A stretch of 64,000 bases of DNA from Clostridiales bacterium (lineage in GTDB: Bacteria; Bacillota; Clostridia; Peptostreptococcales; Anaerovoracaceae). The DNA lies in assembly GCA_015058215.1 (NCBI GenBank), contig SVCU01000003.1, forward strand, positions 1 to 64,000. The letters are read 5' to 3'. Below are positions 17,862 through 26,500 of the stretch, piece after piece (the first letter of the stretch is position 1; every line of letters begins with the position of its first letter). The position numbers and the translations under genes are program-made. The notes under the pieces are model-generated. The model did no database searches and was not told the origin of the DNA. It saw only the letters and a program-made list of their open reading frames with translations.

Positions 17862-17992
17862 GGTCAGTCCTTCTTTCACGATGGATTTGCGGGGAAAATC
17901 CCCCGATCGAAAGTTTTCCCTAAACAAGGGAATGACCGGCCGCAGAAGTTCTGCGGCCGGTTTCAGTCAGCGTATGGATTTTGCGGGAATGC

Positions 17993-19246
17993 TTAGCCTG
18001 CGATCAGCTTGGAGAAGCTTTCCACGAAGGCGGTCATGTTGCGGAATGCGATGAAGATCAGAACAGCCAGCAGCAGAATGCCCAGGATGTTGTTCCAGGT
18101 CTTGTTGGCATACTTGCCCATGAACTTCTTATCGTTGCAGACGATCAGCAGCAGAATTGCGGTGACGGGCAGCAGCAGAGCATTGGCAGCCTGTGCGAAC
18201 AGGATGATTTCGGTGGGGCTTGCACCCATGGTGCAGGTTGCCACGATACCGAATGCCAGAACGATGATCCAGATGATCTTGAAGCGGGGCTTCTTCATGT
18301 CTTCGCCCCAGCCCAGGATACCGGAGGAAGCGAAAGCTGCGGACAGAGGAGCGGTGATGGCGGAGGACATACCGGCTGCAAAGAGACCGATACCCATAGC
18401 CACGGTGGCCCATTCGCCCAGGATGGGCTTCAGCTGTTCGGCCATGACTGCACCGTTGGTGATCTGTGCGTCAGTACCGTGGAAGGCAGCTGCAGCGGTG
18501 ATGATGATGCACATGGAGATGATGCCGCCCAGACCGATGGACAGGATGGTGTCCAGTCTGGAAGTCTTGACATCTTCTTCGGGGTTCTTCCACTTCTTAG
18601 CTGCGGAGGAAGCGTGCAGGTAGATGTTGTAGGGAACGACGGTGGTGCCGATGAGGCCGGCGATGTAGAACCAGGCGCGGTCCATCTGCGGAACTCTGGG
18701 AACGAAGAGGCCCTTCAGCAGTTCGCCCATGTTGGGGCCGACGGCGATGGCGGTGGCCAGGAACATGACGCTCATCAGGATGACCAGACCGGTCAGAACT
18801 TTTTCAATGTACTTATAGCTGCCGCTGAACAGCAGAGCGAATGCAACAACGCCCAGGATCAGGGCCCACATCACCTTGCTGGATTCGGGCAAAATGGCCT
18901 GCAATCCCATGACAGAACCGGAAACGTTGCCGGTTTCGTAGGCCACGTTGCCGATGAAAACAGCAGAGATGACCAGGATGGCCAGGAAAATCAGAACGCC
19001 CTTCTTGTCAGAATACTTGACGCGGAGTGCTTCGCCCAGACCCATCTGCTTGGCGATGCCCAGACGAGCGGCCATTTCCTGCAGAATGATGGTGAAAACG
19101 GTGGAGAACAGCATTGCCCACAGCAGGGTGTAACCATAGCTTGCGCCGGAAACGGTGCAGGTGGTAACGGTACCGGGGCCGATGAAGGCGGCAGCGACCA
19201 CAGCGCCGGGGCCGATTTCCTTCAGTTTCTTCCAGATCTTATTCAT
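17993..19246 (-). CDS. NRAMP-like transporter lacking the metal-binding motifs
   Basis: The 417-residue protein has about 11 membrane helices and the overall NRAMP pattern. In helix 1 the metal site DPGN reads GPGT (residues 23-26), and in helix 6 MPH reads VPY (residues 204-206, within TTVVPYNIYLH). Canonical NRAMPs need the helix-1 Asp and Asn and the helix-6 Met to bind Mn or Fe, so this one probably moves another substrate. It heads the pxp operon, as the similar YcsG does in the B. subtilis gene set, so 5-oxoproline or a related acid is a reasonable guess. RBS AGGAGG lies before the start. Confidence 0.9.
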   Translation of the reverse strand: MNKIWKKLKEIGPGAVVAAAFIGPGTVTTCTVSGASYGYTLLWAMLFSTVFTIILQEMAARLGIAKQMGLGEALRVKYSDKKGVLIFLAILVISAVFIGNVAYETGNVSGSVMGLQAILPESSKVMWALILGVVAFALLFSGSYKYIEKVLTGLVILMSVMFLATAIAVGPNMGELLKGLFVPRVPQMDRAWFYIAGLIGTTVVPYNIYLHASSAAKKWKNPEEDVKTSRLDTILSIGLGGIISMCIIITAAAAFHGTDAQITNGAVMAEQLKPILGEWATVAMGIGLFAAGMSSAITAPLSAAFASSGILGWGEDMKKPRFKIIWIIVLAFGIVATCTMGASPTEIILFAQAANALLLPVTAILLLIVCNDKKFMGKYANKTWNNILGILLLAVLIFIAFRNMTAFVESFSKLIAG

Positions 19247-19305
19247 AAAAACCTCCTATATCCCGATTCGTTGAAATGGATTCAACGCAACACATAACTG
19301 CGATT

Positions 19306-19332
19306 TTGTATACATTGCATTTATTGTATACA
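19306..19332 (-). promoter_or_regulatory. Paired TTGTATACA operator upstream of the pxp operon
   Basis: Two TTGTATACA copies (19306-19314 and 19324-19332), each containing the palindrome TGTATACA, are 18 nt apart centre to centre, about 60-85 nt before the NRAMP-like start. The spacing is close to two helical turns. The motif resembles GntR/FadR-type operators. The cognate regulator is not in the window. Confidence 0.6.
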
Positions 19333-19351
19333 GGTATTCTTGGGATATTTC

Positions 19352-19391
19352 ATTATTGCACATTTTTGAGAAAAAAGCAAGGTTTTCTCAA
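19352..19391 (-). promoter_or_regulatory. Probable pxp operon promoter and nearby inverted repeat
   Basis: Minus-strand TTGCTT (19375-19380) and AATAAT (19352-19357) are 17 nt apart. A perfect inverted repeat TTGAGAAAA/TTTTCTCAA (19366-19391) surrounds the -35 region and could be a second operator. An alternative -10, TACAAT, overlaps the TTGTATACA site. Confidence 0.45.
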
Positions 19392-19503
19392 TAAGATATG
19401 TATTTAACAAAGTCACCGGAACCGGCTTTCCGGCATACTTTGATAGCAGGTCCACCCCGTTGGCGGCCCGACTTCCAAACCATTGAAAAGCGAGGTTTTT
19501 CCT

Positions 19504-19803
19504 ATGAATACCAACGTCCATGTCTGCGGCTGCACCTGCCGCTGCGGCACCGGCTGCGGTGCCTGTACTTCCATCTGTGACGGTTTCTCCTATCCCTTCC
19601 CCGCAGCGTCCGATCCCTGCGGGTCCTGTGCCCCTTCCTGCCCCTGCCAAAACAGCGGATGCGACCCCTGCCAAAGCGGGGGATGCGATCCCTGTGACGC
19701 CTGCCAGGAAGGCGGATGCCCTTCCGCTCCCTGCGGGAACGGCTGCGGCTGTCCCTGCTGCAACTGCTGCCGCCGCTGCAGTTCCTGTTCCTGTGAGGAA
19801 TGA
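19504..19803 (+). CDS. Very cysteine-rich small protein
   Basis: The 99-residue product contains 27 Cys (27 percent), with CxC, CxxC and CC pairs and a repeat of GCDPC/GGC in the middle; it also has many Gly and Ser. There is no signal peptide. The GAGG before the start is weak. Such composition suggests metal binding (metallothionein-like), a redox-active structural protein, or a modified peptide precursor; no modification enzymes are adjacent. It is followed by a good terminator, supporting a short stand-alone transcript. No family is recognised. Confidence 0.65.
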   Translation: MNTNVHVCGCTCRCGTGCGACTSICDGFSYPFPAASDPCGSCAPSCPCQNSGCDPCQSGGCDPCDACQEGGCPSAPCGNGCGCPCCNCCRRCSSCSCEE

Positions 19804-19837
19804 CCGGCGGGCGGCTGCCGGATGCACCAGCTGAAAA

Positions 19838-19871
19838 AAGGGGTCCGGCCTGCGGCCGGGCCTCCTTTTTC
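19838..19871 (+). terminator. Terminator after the Cys-rich gene
   Basis: GGTCCGGCC and GGCCGGGCC around a 3-nt loop, followed by TCCTTTTT. Confidence 0.8.
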
Positions 19872-19926
19872 CTTCCCCTGCCCGTTTCTTTACGCTTTCT
19901 TAACGGTCGCCCTGCCCCTTCCTCCC

Positions 19927-19954
19927 TTGCACTTCTCTTTCGAAATGATATAAT
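19927..19954 (+). promoter_or_regulatory. Promoter of the KdpD/KdpE-like operon
   Basis: TTGCAC (19927-19932) and TATAAT (19949-19954), 16-nt spacing. The predicted transcript start near 19961 lies downstream of the ATG at 19958, which decides against that ATG as translation start. Confidence 0.75.
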
Positions 19955-20002
19955 TAAATGATACTATCGCAGGTGGGATTTTCCCGCCGGAAAGGAAAGC
20001 CT

Positions 20003-21064
20003 TTGAAAAAGCTGTTCCCCCTGTCCCTCCGCGACAGCCTTCTGACCGCCATGATCCTGGGTCTTGCCGCCCTGCTCTGCGTATTGCTTCGCATCATCGA
20101 CGGCACTTCCGGCGATTCCTACGTCTCTCTGGTCTTTCTGCTGGCCGTATTTCTGATCTCCCGCTTCACCACCGGGTATTTTTACGGCACCTTCGCCTCC
20201 CTGTTCAGCGTACTGGCCATCAACTACCTGTTCACCTATCCCTACATGGCCTTCAACTTCACCCTGGCAGGCTATCCTCTGACCATCCTCTGCACCCTGG
20301 CCGTCGCCATCATCACCGGTACTCTGACCACCCGGGTCAAGGAACAGGAACGGATCCGTTCCGAAAACGAAAAAGAACGGCTGCGCAGCAACCTTCTCCG
20401 CTCCGTCTCCCACGATTTCCGCACCCCTCTCACCTCCATCATCGGCGGCACCTCCGCCCTTTTGGAAAACGACGACTCCTTTTCCCAGGAGCAGCGGATC
20501 CGCCTTCTGAAAGGCGTACAGGAGGATGCCCGCTGGCTCCTCCGCATTGTGGAAAACCTGCTCTCCATCACCCGGATGGAGCAATCCTCCGGCAGCATCA
20601 AAATCGACCTGCGGCCGGAACCCGTGGAAGAGCTGGTGGAGGACACGGTCATCAAGTTCCGCCGGATCCATCCGGAATGGAACCTGCACGTCATCCTGCC
20701 CGACGATTTCCTGCTGGTCTCCGTGGATCCTCTTCTGATCGAGCAGGTCCTCCTGAACCTGCTGGAAAACTCTCTGCGCCACGGAAAAAGTGCCACCCAT
20801 ACCACCCTGACCGTCAGGAACGATTCCACCCACGCCATTTTCGAAGTGGAAGATGACGGCTGCGGGATCGACGAAAAACTGCTTCCCCATCTCTTCGAAG
20901 GAAAAGGCTTTTCCGCCGAAGGTACCAATGATAAACAGCGAAACATGGGGATCGGCCTCTCCGTATGCCGGGCCATCATCAAGGCTCATCACGGCACGCT
21001 GACCGCTGAAAATGCCGCCTCCGGCGGTGCACTGTTCCGCTTTACCCTTCCCATGGAGGACTGA
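20003..21064 (+). CDS. KdpD-like sensor histidine kinase (short form)
   Basis: Started at TTG 20003 with GGAAAGGAAAG upstream, the protein has 353 residues. It consists of the DUF4118 membrane region (four helices, about residues 10-105), a short coiled linker, HisKA (SVSHDFRTPLTSIIGG, phospho-His) and HATPase (NLLENSLRHG, DDGCGI, GIGLSVCRAI). The large N-terminal KdpD and USP sensor domains of full-length KdpD are missing. No kdpFABC genes are in the window, so the output is unknown. It overlaps closely with the response regulator gene (3-nt gap). Confidence 0.9.
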   Translation: MKKLFPLSLRDSLLTAMILGLAALLCVLLRIIDGTSGDSYVSLVFLLAVFLISRFTTGYFYGTFASLFSVLAINYLFTYPYMAFNFTLAGYPLTILCTLAVAIITGTLTTRVKEQERIRSENEKERLRSNLLRSVSHDFRTPLTSIIGGTSALLENDDSFSQEQRIRLLKGVQEDARWLLRIVENLLSITRMEQSSGSIKIDLRPEPVEELVEDTVIKFRRIHPEWNLHVILPDDFLLVSVDPLLIEQVLLNLLENSLRHGKSATHTTLTVRNDSTHAIFEVEDDGCGIDEKLLPHLFEGKGFSAEGTNDKQRNMGIGLSVCRAIIKAHHGTLTAENAASGGALFRFTLPMED

Positions 21065-21067
21065 CCA

Positions 21068-21778
21068 ATGAACGCACTTCCCTTGATCCTTCTCATTGAA
21101 GACGAAGAAAACATCCGCAGCTTCATGAAAGCCATCCTGGCTTCCAACGATTATCTGCCCCTGGAGGCCGGCAACGCCGCCGAAGCCCTGCTGCAGATCT
21201 CTTCCCGCAACCCGGACCTGATCCTTCTGGACCTGGGGCTCCCCGATCTTGACGGCATGGAACTGCTGCGCCGGATCCGTCAGAAGTATTCCACTCCCAT
21301 CATCGTGGTCTCCGCCCGTACCTTCGAAAGCGAAAAGGTGGATGCCCTGGATGCCGGTGCGGACGATTACATTACAAAGCCCTTCGGTACCTCCGAACTG
21401 CTGGCCCGTGTCCGTACGGCACTGCGCCACGCTGCCGAAAAGCAGAGCAGCCTCCACAGCCGGCACGAAGGCCGTTTCACCTGCCGGGATCTGGTCATCG
21501 ATTACGACAAGCGCCGGGTCTACGTCGGCGGCGAGGATGTTCATCTGACCCAGAACGAATATAAGATCGTGGCCATGCTTTCCCAGCACGCGGGGAAGGT
21601 CCTGACCTACGACTCCATCATCCGGGCCATCTGGGGCATCAACCCCAGCAGTGACAACAAGATCCTGCGGGTCAACATGGCCAACATCCGCAGAAAGATC
21701 GAAAAATCCACAGCGGAACCCCAGTACATCTTTACGGAGATGGGTGTGGGCTACCGCATGGCAGAAGAAGACGCATAG
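21068..21778 (+). CDS. KdpE-like OmpR-family response regulator
   Basis: The 236-residue protein has a receiver domain (residues 5-120) with the phospho-acceptor Asp in LILLDLGLPDLDG and the Lys of DYITKPF, and a winged-helix DNA-binding domain (about 135-232, with LTQNEYKIVAML and VGYRM). It is the partner of the sensor kinase directly upstream. The target operon is not in the immediate neighbourhood. Confidence 0.93.
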   Translation: MNALPLILLIEDEENIRSFMKAILASNDYLPLEAGNAAEALLQISSRNPDLILLDLGLPDLDGMELLRRIRQKYSTPIIVVSARTFESEKVDALDAGADDYITKPFGTSELLARVRTALRHAAEKQSSLHSRHEGRFTCRDLVIDYDKRRVYVGGEDVHLTQNEYKIVAMLSQHAGKVLTYDSIIRAIWGINPSSDNKILRVNMANIRRKIEKSTAEPQYIFTEMGVGYRMAEEDA

Positions 21779-21812
21779 AGGATCCGCAGACCACAGCTGC
21801 GGATCCTATCAA

Positions 21813-21850
21813 AAACCAAAAGAGACGCCCGCGGGCGTCTCTTTTGGTTT
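21813..21850. terminator. Terminator after the KdpE-like gene
   Basis: An 18-bp stem (AAACCAAAAGAGACGCCC and its complement). A preceding hairpin GGATCCGCAG/CTGCGGATCC (21780-21806) adds a second block. Confidence 0.85.
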
Positions 21851-22066
21851 GCAGTTATGATCGCACCCTTTCGAACAAAAAGCCTCGAGGGCAGCTTTTT
21901 GTCGCTTTTTCAAGGGAGGAACACCGATATCGGGAATGCTGCAGCATTCTTTTTTATTATAACTCGTCACACCCTTTCGCCGCGCTAAAAAACCGTTAAC
22001 CACCGCTAAGATTTCGCTAATTTTCCTTGCGGCAGCCCCTTTTCACAGGTTTCACACCCTTTCGCA
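21851..22066. other. Non-coding stretch with extra hairpins and a repeated CACCCTTTCG motif
   Basis: No supported gene. It holds a hairpin AAAAAGC...GCTTTTT (about 21879-21901), a palindrome GAATGCTGCAGCATTC followed by TTTTTTA (21934-21956), and three copies of CACCCTTTCG (near 21865, 21969 and 22053). The last of these lies just before the MATE promoter. Confidence 0.5.
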
Positions 22067-22095
22067 TTGACAAATCGAGCTTTTTGTACTATAAT
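22067..22095 (+). promoter_or_regulatory. Consensus promoter of the MATE gene
   Basis: TTGACA (22067-22072), 17-nt spacer and TATAAT (22090-22095), a perfect sigma-A match. Such a promoter normally needs a repressor. Confidence 0.92.
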
Positions 22096-22098
22096 CCA

Positions 22099-22118
22099 AA
22101 AGTACGAACTCGTACTTT
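22099..22118 (+). promoter_or_regulatory. Operator palindrome downstream of the MATE promoter
   Basis: A perfect 9-bp inverted repeat with 2-nt centre, AAAGTACGA-AC-TCGTACTTT, begins 3 nt after the -10 and covers the transcription start. It looks like a TetR/MarR-type repressor site; the repressor gene is not in the window. Confidence 0.8.
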
Positions 22119-22152
22119 AAACACACCATTTTCACTTTTGCGAGGAGACATC

Positions 22153-23472
22153 ATGGATCTTTTGACCGGAAATTTACGCAAACTCTTTTTTAAATATCTG
22201 ATGCCTGCCATCGGCAGTGCTGTCGTGGCCGTCATTTACGGCTGCATCGACACCATCGCCATGGGACAGGGGGTAGGTCCCGACGGTACGGCGGGCTGCG
22301 CCATCTTTATGCCCGTGTTCTATACCATGGACTTTCTCAGCGTGCTCTTCGGCACCGGCGGCGCCGTTCTCTACAGCAAAGCGCGCGGCGAAGGCAAGAA
22401 GGAAAAATCCAACGCTTTTTTCACCGCCACCGTGCTTTTTGCCCTGACCCTTTCCCTTCTGATCTGGATCTGTCTTCTTCTGTTCCAGGAGCCCATTTAC
22501 CGGTTCTTCGGCTGTGACGATCATCTGCTTCCCTTCACCCGCGACTACGGCCTTCCCATCATTCTGGCCTTCCCCGCCTTTATTTTCACCGGCATCTTCG
22601 GTTCCTTCGTCCGCAACGACGAAAACCCCAATCTGGTGGTCACCGCCACTGTCATCGGTGCCGTACTGAACATTCTGGGCGACTGGCTCTTCGTGTTCCC
22701 CCTGCAGATGGGCATGCTCGGTGCCGGTCTCGCCACCGCCATCGGCGGTCTCTCCCAGTGCCTGATCTTATCCTTCCATTTCCTGCGGAAGAAGAACAGC
22801 CTGCGCCTTGTGAAGCCCTTCCGCTTCCTGCCCGCCTGCCGGAAGATCATCGTCAACGGTTTCGGCGCCGGGTTTTCCAACCTGGCGGTCATCGCCATCG
22901 CCTTCATCATCAACAACCAGATCATGAAATATTCCGGTTCCGATGCCCTTGCGGTCTACGGCATGATCGGCACCATTTCCTCCCTGTTCATGGGTATTTT
23001 CAACGGCATCGGCCAGGCCTCCCAGCCCATCATCTCCAGCAATCTGGGGGCCGGTCAGACGGATCGCTGCCGCCACGTCTTCCGGCTGGGCATGACCACC
23101 GCCTGCATCTTCGGCCTTCTTTCTGCCGCTCTGTGCATCGCCATCCCCCTGCCCATCACCGCCCTCTTCATGAAAATGACTCCCGGCGTGGAAGCCATCG
23201 CCCCCTTTATTCTCAGCGTCTATGCCCTTTCCTTCTTCCCTCTGGGCATCAATATTTTCATCAGCATGTATCTGCAGTCCGTGATGGAGGCAAGATCCGC
23301 CGCCCTCATCGCCATCCTGCGGGGTCTGGGTGTCAGCGGCATCCTTCTCTATGTGCTGCCCCTTTTCCTGGAGGGTGACGGCATCTGGTGGGCCGTGGCC
23401 ATCGCCGAATATGCCGTGGCCGTCTTTGCCATCTGCTACATGATCCGCTATCGCCGGACCCACGCCGCTTAA
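22153..23472 (+). CDS. MATE family efflux transporter
   Basis: The 439-residue protein has about 12 membrane helices in two halves, with MATE-type segments such as GCIDTIAMGQGVGPDGTAGCAIFMP and NGIGQASQPIISSNLGAGQ split between halves. MATE proteins export drugs or metabolites in exchange for Na+ or H+. The ATG at 22153 follows GAGGAG. The strong promoter with an overlapping palindrome indicates drug- or signal-inducible expression. Confidence 0.92.
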   Translation: MDLLTGNLRKLFFKYLMPAIGSAVVAVIYGCIDTIAMGQGVGPDGTAGCAIFMPVFYTMDFLSVLFGTGGAVLYSKARGEGKKEKSNAFFTATVLFALTLSLLIWICLLLFQEPIYRFFGCDDHLLPFTRDYGLPIILAFPAFIFTGIFGSFVRNDENPNLVVTATVIGAVLNILGDWLFVFPLQMGMLGAGLATAIGGLSQCLILSFHFLRKKNSLRLVKPFRFLPACRKIIVNGFGAGFSNLAVIAIAFIINNQIMKYSGSDALAVYGMIGTISSLFMGIFNGIGQASQPIISSNLGAGQTDRCRHVFRLGMTTACIFGLLSAALCIAIPLPITALFMKMTPGVEAIAPFILSVYALSFFPLGINIFISMYLQSVMEARSAALIAILRGLGVSGILLYVLPLFLEGDGIWWAVAIAEYAVAVFAICYMIRYRRTHAA

Positions 23473-23515
23473 CAGCGAAGCAGCGGCTCGGGTCCCCTTT
23501 CCAAACGCAAAACAG

Positions 23516-23551
23516 AAAAAGAGCAAGGTCTTTCAGACCTTGCTCTTTTTA
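23516..23551. terminator. Bidirectional terminator between MATE and carB
   Basis: AAAAAGAGCAAGGTC and its complement with a 5-nt loop. Symmetrical A/T flanks terminate both convergent transcripts. Confidence 0.92.
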
Positions 23552-23596
23552 TTTCTTTTCCAGTTTTCCTTCTGCTTCTGCAGCAGGCTTTCCGCG

Positions 23597-26500
23597 TTAC
23601 AGCTTGCAGATATCGATCAGGGCGATGTCTTCCACGGTGTTGCCTTCCAGCAGGCAGTTCACCAGGGCGTTTGCCGTATCGATGGAGGTCAGGGTAGCGA
23701 TGGACCGTTCGATGGCCTTCCGGCGGATCTGCACGGAATACTCTGCAGGCTTTCTGCCCACCTTGGAGGTGGAGACCACGAAATCGATGGCACCGCTGTC
23801 GAAGATATCGATCACCTTCTTGATGCCTTCATCGCTGTCCATATCCACGGAGACCGCATCCACGCCGTGATCGTTCAGGTAACGGGCGGTCTTTTCGCTG
23901 GCGATGATGTCGTAGCCGTACTTCACGAACTTCTTTGCCAGGGGAACCAGTTCCGGCTTATCCGCATCCTTGACGGACATGAGCACGCTGCTTCCCACCT
24001 TGTGAAGCTCGTAACCGGCTGCCAGCAGGCCCTTGTAAACGGCGGTGTCAAAGTCTCTGTCCAGACCCAGAACTTCGCCGGTGGACTTCATTTCGGGCCC
24101 CAGGCTCACGTCTACGTCGTGGAGCTTGCTGAAGCTGAACACGGGCACCTTCACGGCCACGATCTTTTCAGCGGGGTGCAGACCGGTGCCGAAGCCCATA
24201 TCCGCCAGCTTTTCGCCGAAGCAGACCCGGGTGGCCAGTTCCACGATGGGAATGTTGGTGACCTTGCTGATGTAGGGAACGGTACGGGAAGATCTGGGGT
24301 TCACTTCGATCACGTACAGCTGTCCCTTGAAGTAAACGTACTGGATGTTCACCAGGCCCTTTACGTTCAGGGCGCGGCAGAGCTTGCCGGTGTAATCCAC
24401 GATGGTGTCGCAGACTTCCTTGGAAAGGTTTACGGGCGGATACACGGAGATGGAGTCGCCGGAGTGGACACCGGCCCGTTCAATGTGTTCCATGATGCCG
24501 GGGATCAGGAAATCTTCGCCGTCGCAGACCGCGTCGATCTCGCATTCGGTCCCCATCAGGTACTGATCGATGAGCACGGGGTTCTCCAGCTCGCCGGCGG
24601 CGGTGATGATGCCCATGTATTCCTCAACGTCAGCGCTGGAATACGCGATGATCATGTTCTGGCCGCCCAGCACGTAGGAAGGACGCAGCAGAACGGGATA
24701 GCCCAGGCTTTCGGCGCAGGCCACCGCTTCTTCGGCGGTGAAAGCGGTCTTGCCTTCGGGCTGGGGAATGCCGCACTGTGCCAGCAGTTCGTTGAACCGT
24801 TCACGGTCTTCCGCAGCGTCGATGCTGTCGGCAGAGGTGCCCAGAATGGGAATGTCGGTGTTCCGCAGATACTTGGTCAGCTTGATGGCCGTCTGGCCGC
24901 CGAACTGCACCACAGCCCCGTCGGGCTTTTCGGTCTGCATGACGGATTCCACATCTTCGGGAGTCAGGGGTTCGAAGTACAGTCTGTCGGAAACGTCGAA
25001 GTCGGTGGAAACGGTTTCGGGGTTGTTGTTGATCAGAATGGCTTCGTAGCCCAGCTTCTTCAGGGTGTTGACGCAGTGGACGGAGCAGTAGTCGAATTCC
25101 ACGCCCTGGCCGATGCGGATGGGGCCGGAACCGAAGACCACGACCTTCTTTTTGTCCGACTTGTTCTTTTCCAGGAACTCAACGGCTTCGTTTTCCCCGT
25201 CGAAGGTGGAATAGAAGTAAGGCGTTTCGGCTTCGAATTCTGCAGCGCAGGTGTCTACCATCTTGAAGGAGGCGTAGCGCTTTTCGTCGATTGCAAGGCC
25301 GCTGCGCTTTTCGATGGTTTCATCCAGGAAGCCCATCTTCTTGGCGGCCAGGTACAGATCATCGGCGAGCTTGCCTTCTGCGCCGGCGGCCTGCAGTCTC
25401 TTTTCCATGTCGATCAGGTTCAGCATCTTGTAGCTGTACCAGGGATCGATCTTATTGATGTTGTAAATTTCTTCGGGAGTGATGCCCGCCTTCAAAGCCG
25501 CATAGATCACGAACAGTCTTTCATCGGTGGCCTTGGTGAGAAGCTGCAGCAGTTCCTCTTTGCTCTTACCTGCCAGTTTGGGCAGGTCCAGAGTCTTGAG
25601 GCCCAGTTCGATGCAGCGGACGGACTTCATGATGGCCTGTTCGAAGGAAGTACCGATGGCCATGACTTCACCGGTGGCCTTCATGGCAGAGCCCAGATTG
25701 CGATTGCCGTAAACGAACTTATCGAAGGGCCACTTGGGGAACTTGACCACCACGTAGTCGATGGAAGGCTCGAAGCAGGCATAGGTGCTGCCGGTAACGG
25801 AGTTCACGATCTCATCCAGGGTGTAGCCCACTGCGATCAGGGATGCCACCTTGGCGATGGGGTAACCGGTGGCCTTGGAGGCCAGAGCGGAAGAGCGGGA
25901 AACTCTGGGGTTTACTTCGATGACAGCGTATTCGAAGCTGTCGGGATGGAGGGCAAACTGGCAGTTGCAGCCACCTTCGATCTTCAGGGCACGGATGATG
26001 TTCACCGCAGCGGTGCGCAGCATCTGGTATTCCTTGTCGGACAGGGTCAGAGCGGGAGCCACCACCACGGAGTCGCCGGTGTGGACACCCACGGGGTCGA
26101 TGTTTTCCATAGAGCAGACGGTGATGACGTTATCCTTGCTGTCGCGGATCACTTCGAATTCGATTTCTTTCCAGCCGGCGATGCCCTTTTCGATCAGCAC
26201 CTGGGTGATGGGAGAAAGGCGCAGGCCGTTCTCCGCCACTTCTGCCAGTTCGGTGGAATTGTTTACGATGCCGCCGCCGGTGCCGCCCAGGGTGTAGGCG
26301 GGGCGAACGATGACGGGGTAGCCGATCTCCTCGGCATATTCCAGGGCATCTTCCACTTTTTCCACCACCTTGGAGGGGATCAGAGGCTGATTGATTTCTT
26401 CCAGCATATCCTTGAACAGCTGACGGTCTTCTGCCTTATCGATGGTTTCGATGGTGGTGCCCAGAAGGCGTACACCGTATTCGTCCAGGAAACCGCTGCG

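Noticed and set aside
17935..17961. GC-rich hairpin between the NRAMP-like gene and pxpA as a terminator
   Set aside because: No T-run follows on the minus strand, and the genes on either side form one operon in other bacteria, so full termination is unlikely.
19321..19834. Alternative frames over the Cys-rich gene (minus-strand Ala/Gly-rich, plus-strand Ala/Pro-rich)
   Set aside because: Both are low-complexity translations of the repeated Cys/Gly codons; only the Cys-rich frame starts after a plausible site and ends just before the terminator.
21809..22003. 64-codon minus-strand frame ending in KETPAGVSFGF
   Set aside because: The terminal part is only the translated terminator hairpin; a similar peptide appears at the unrelated terminator near 47360.
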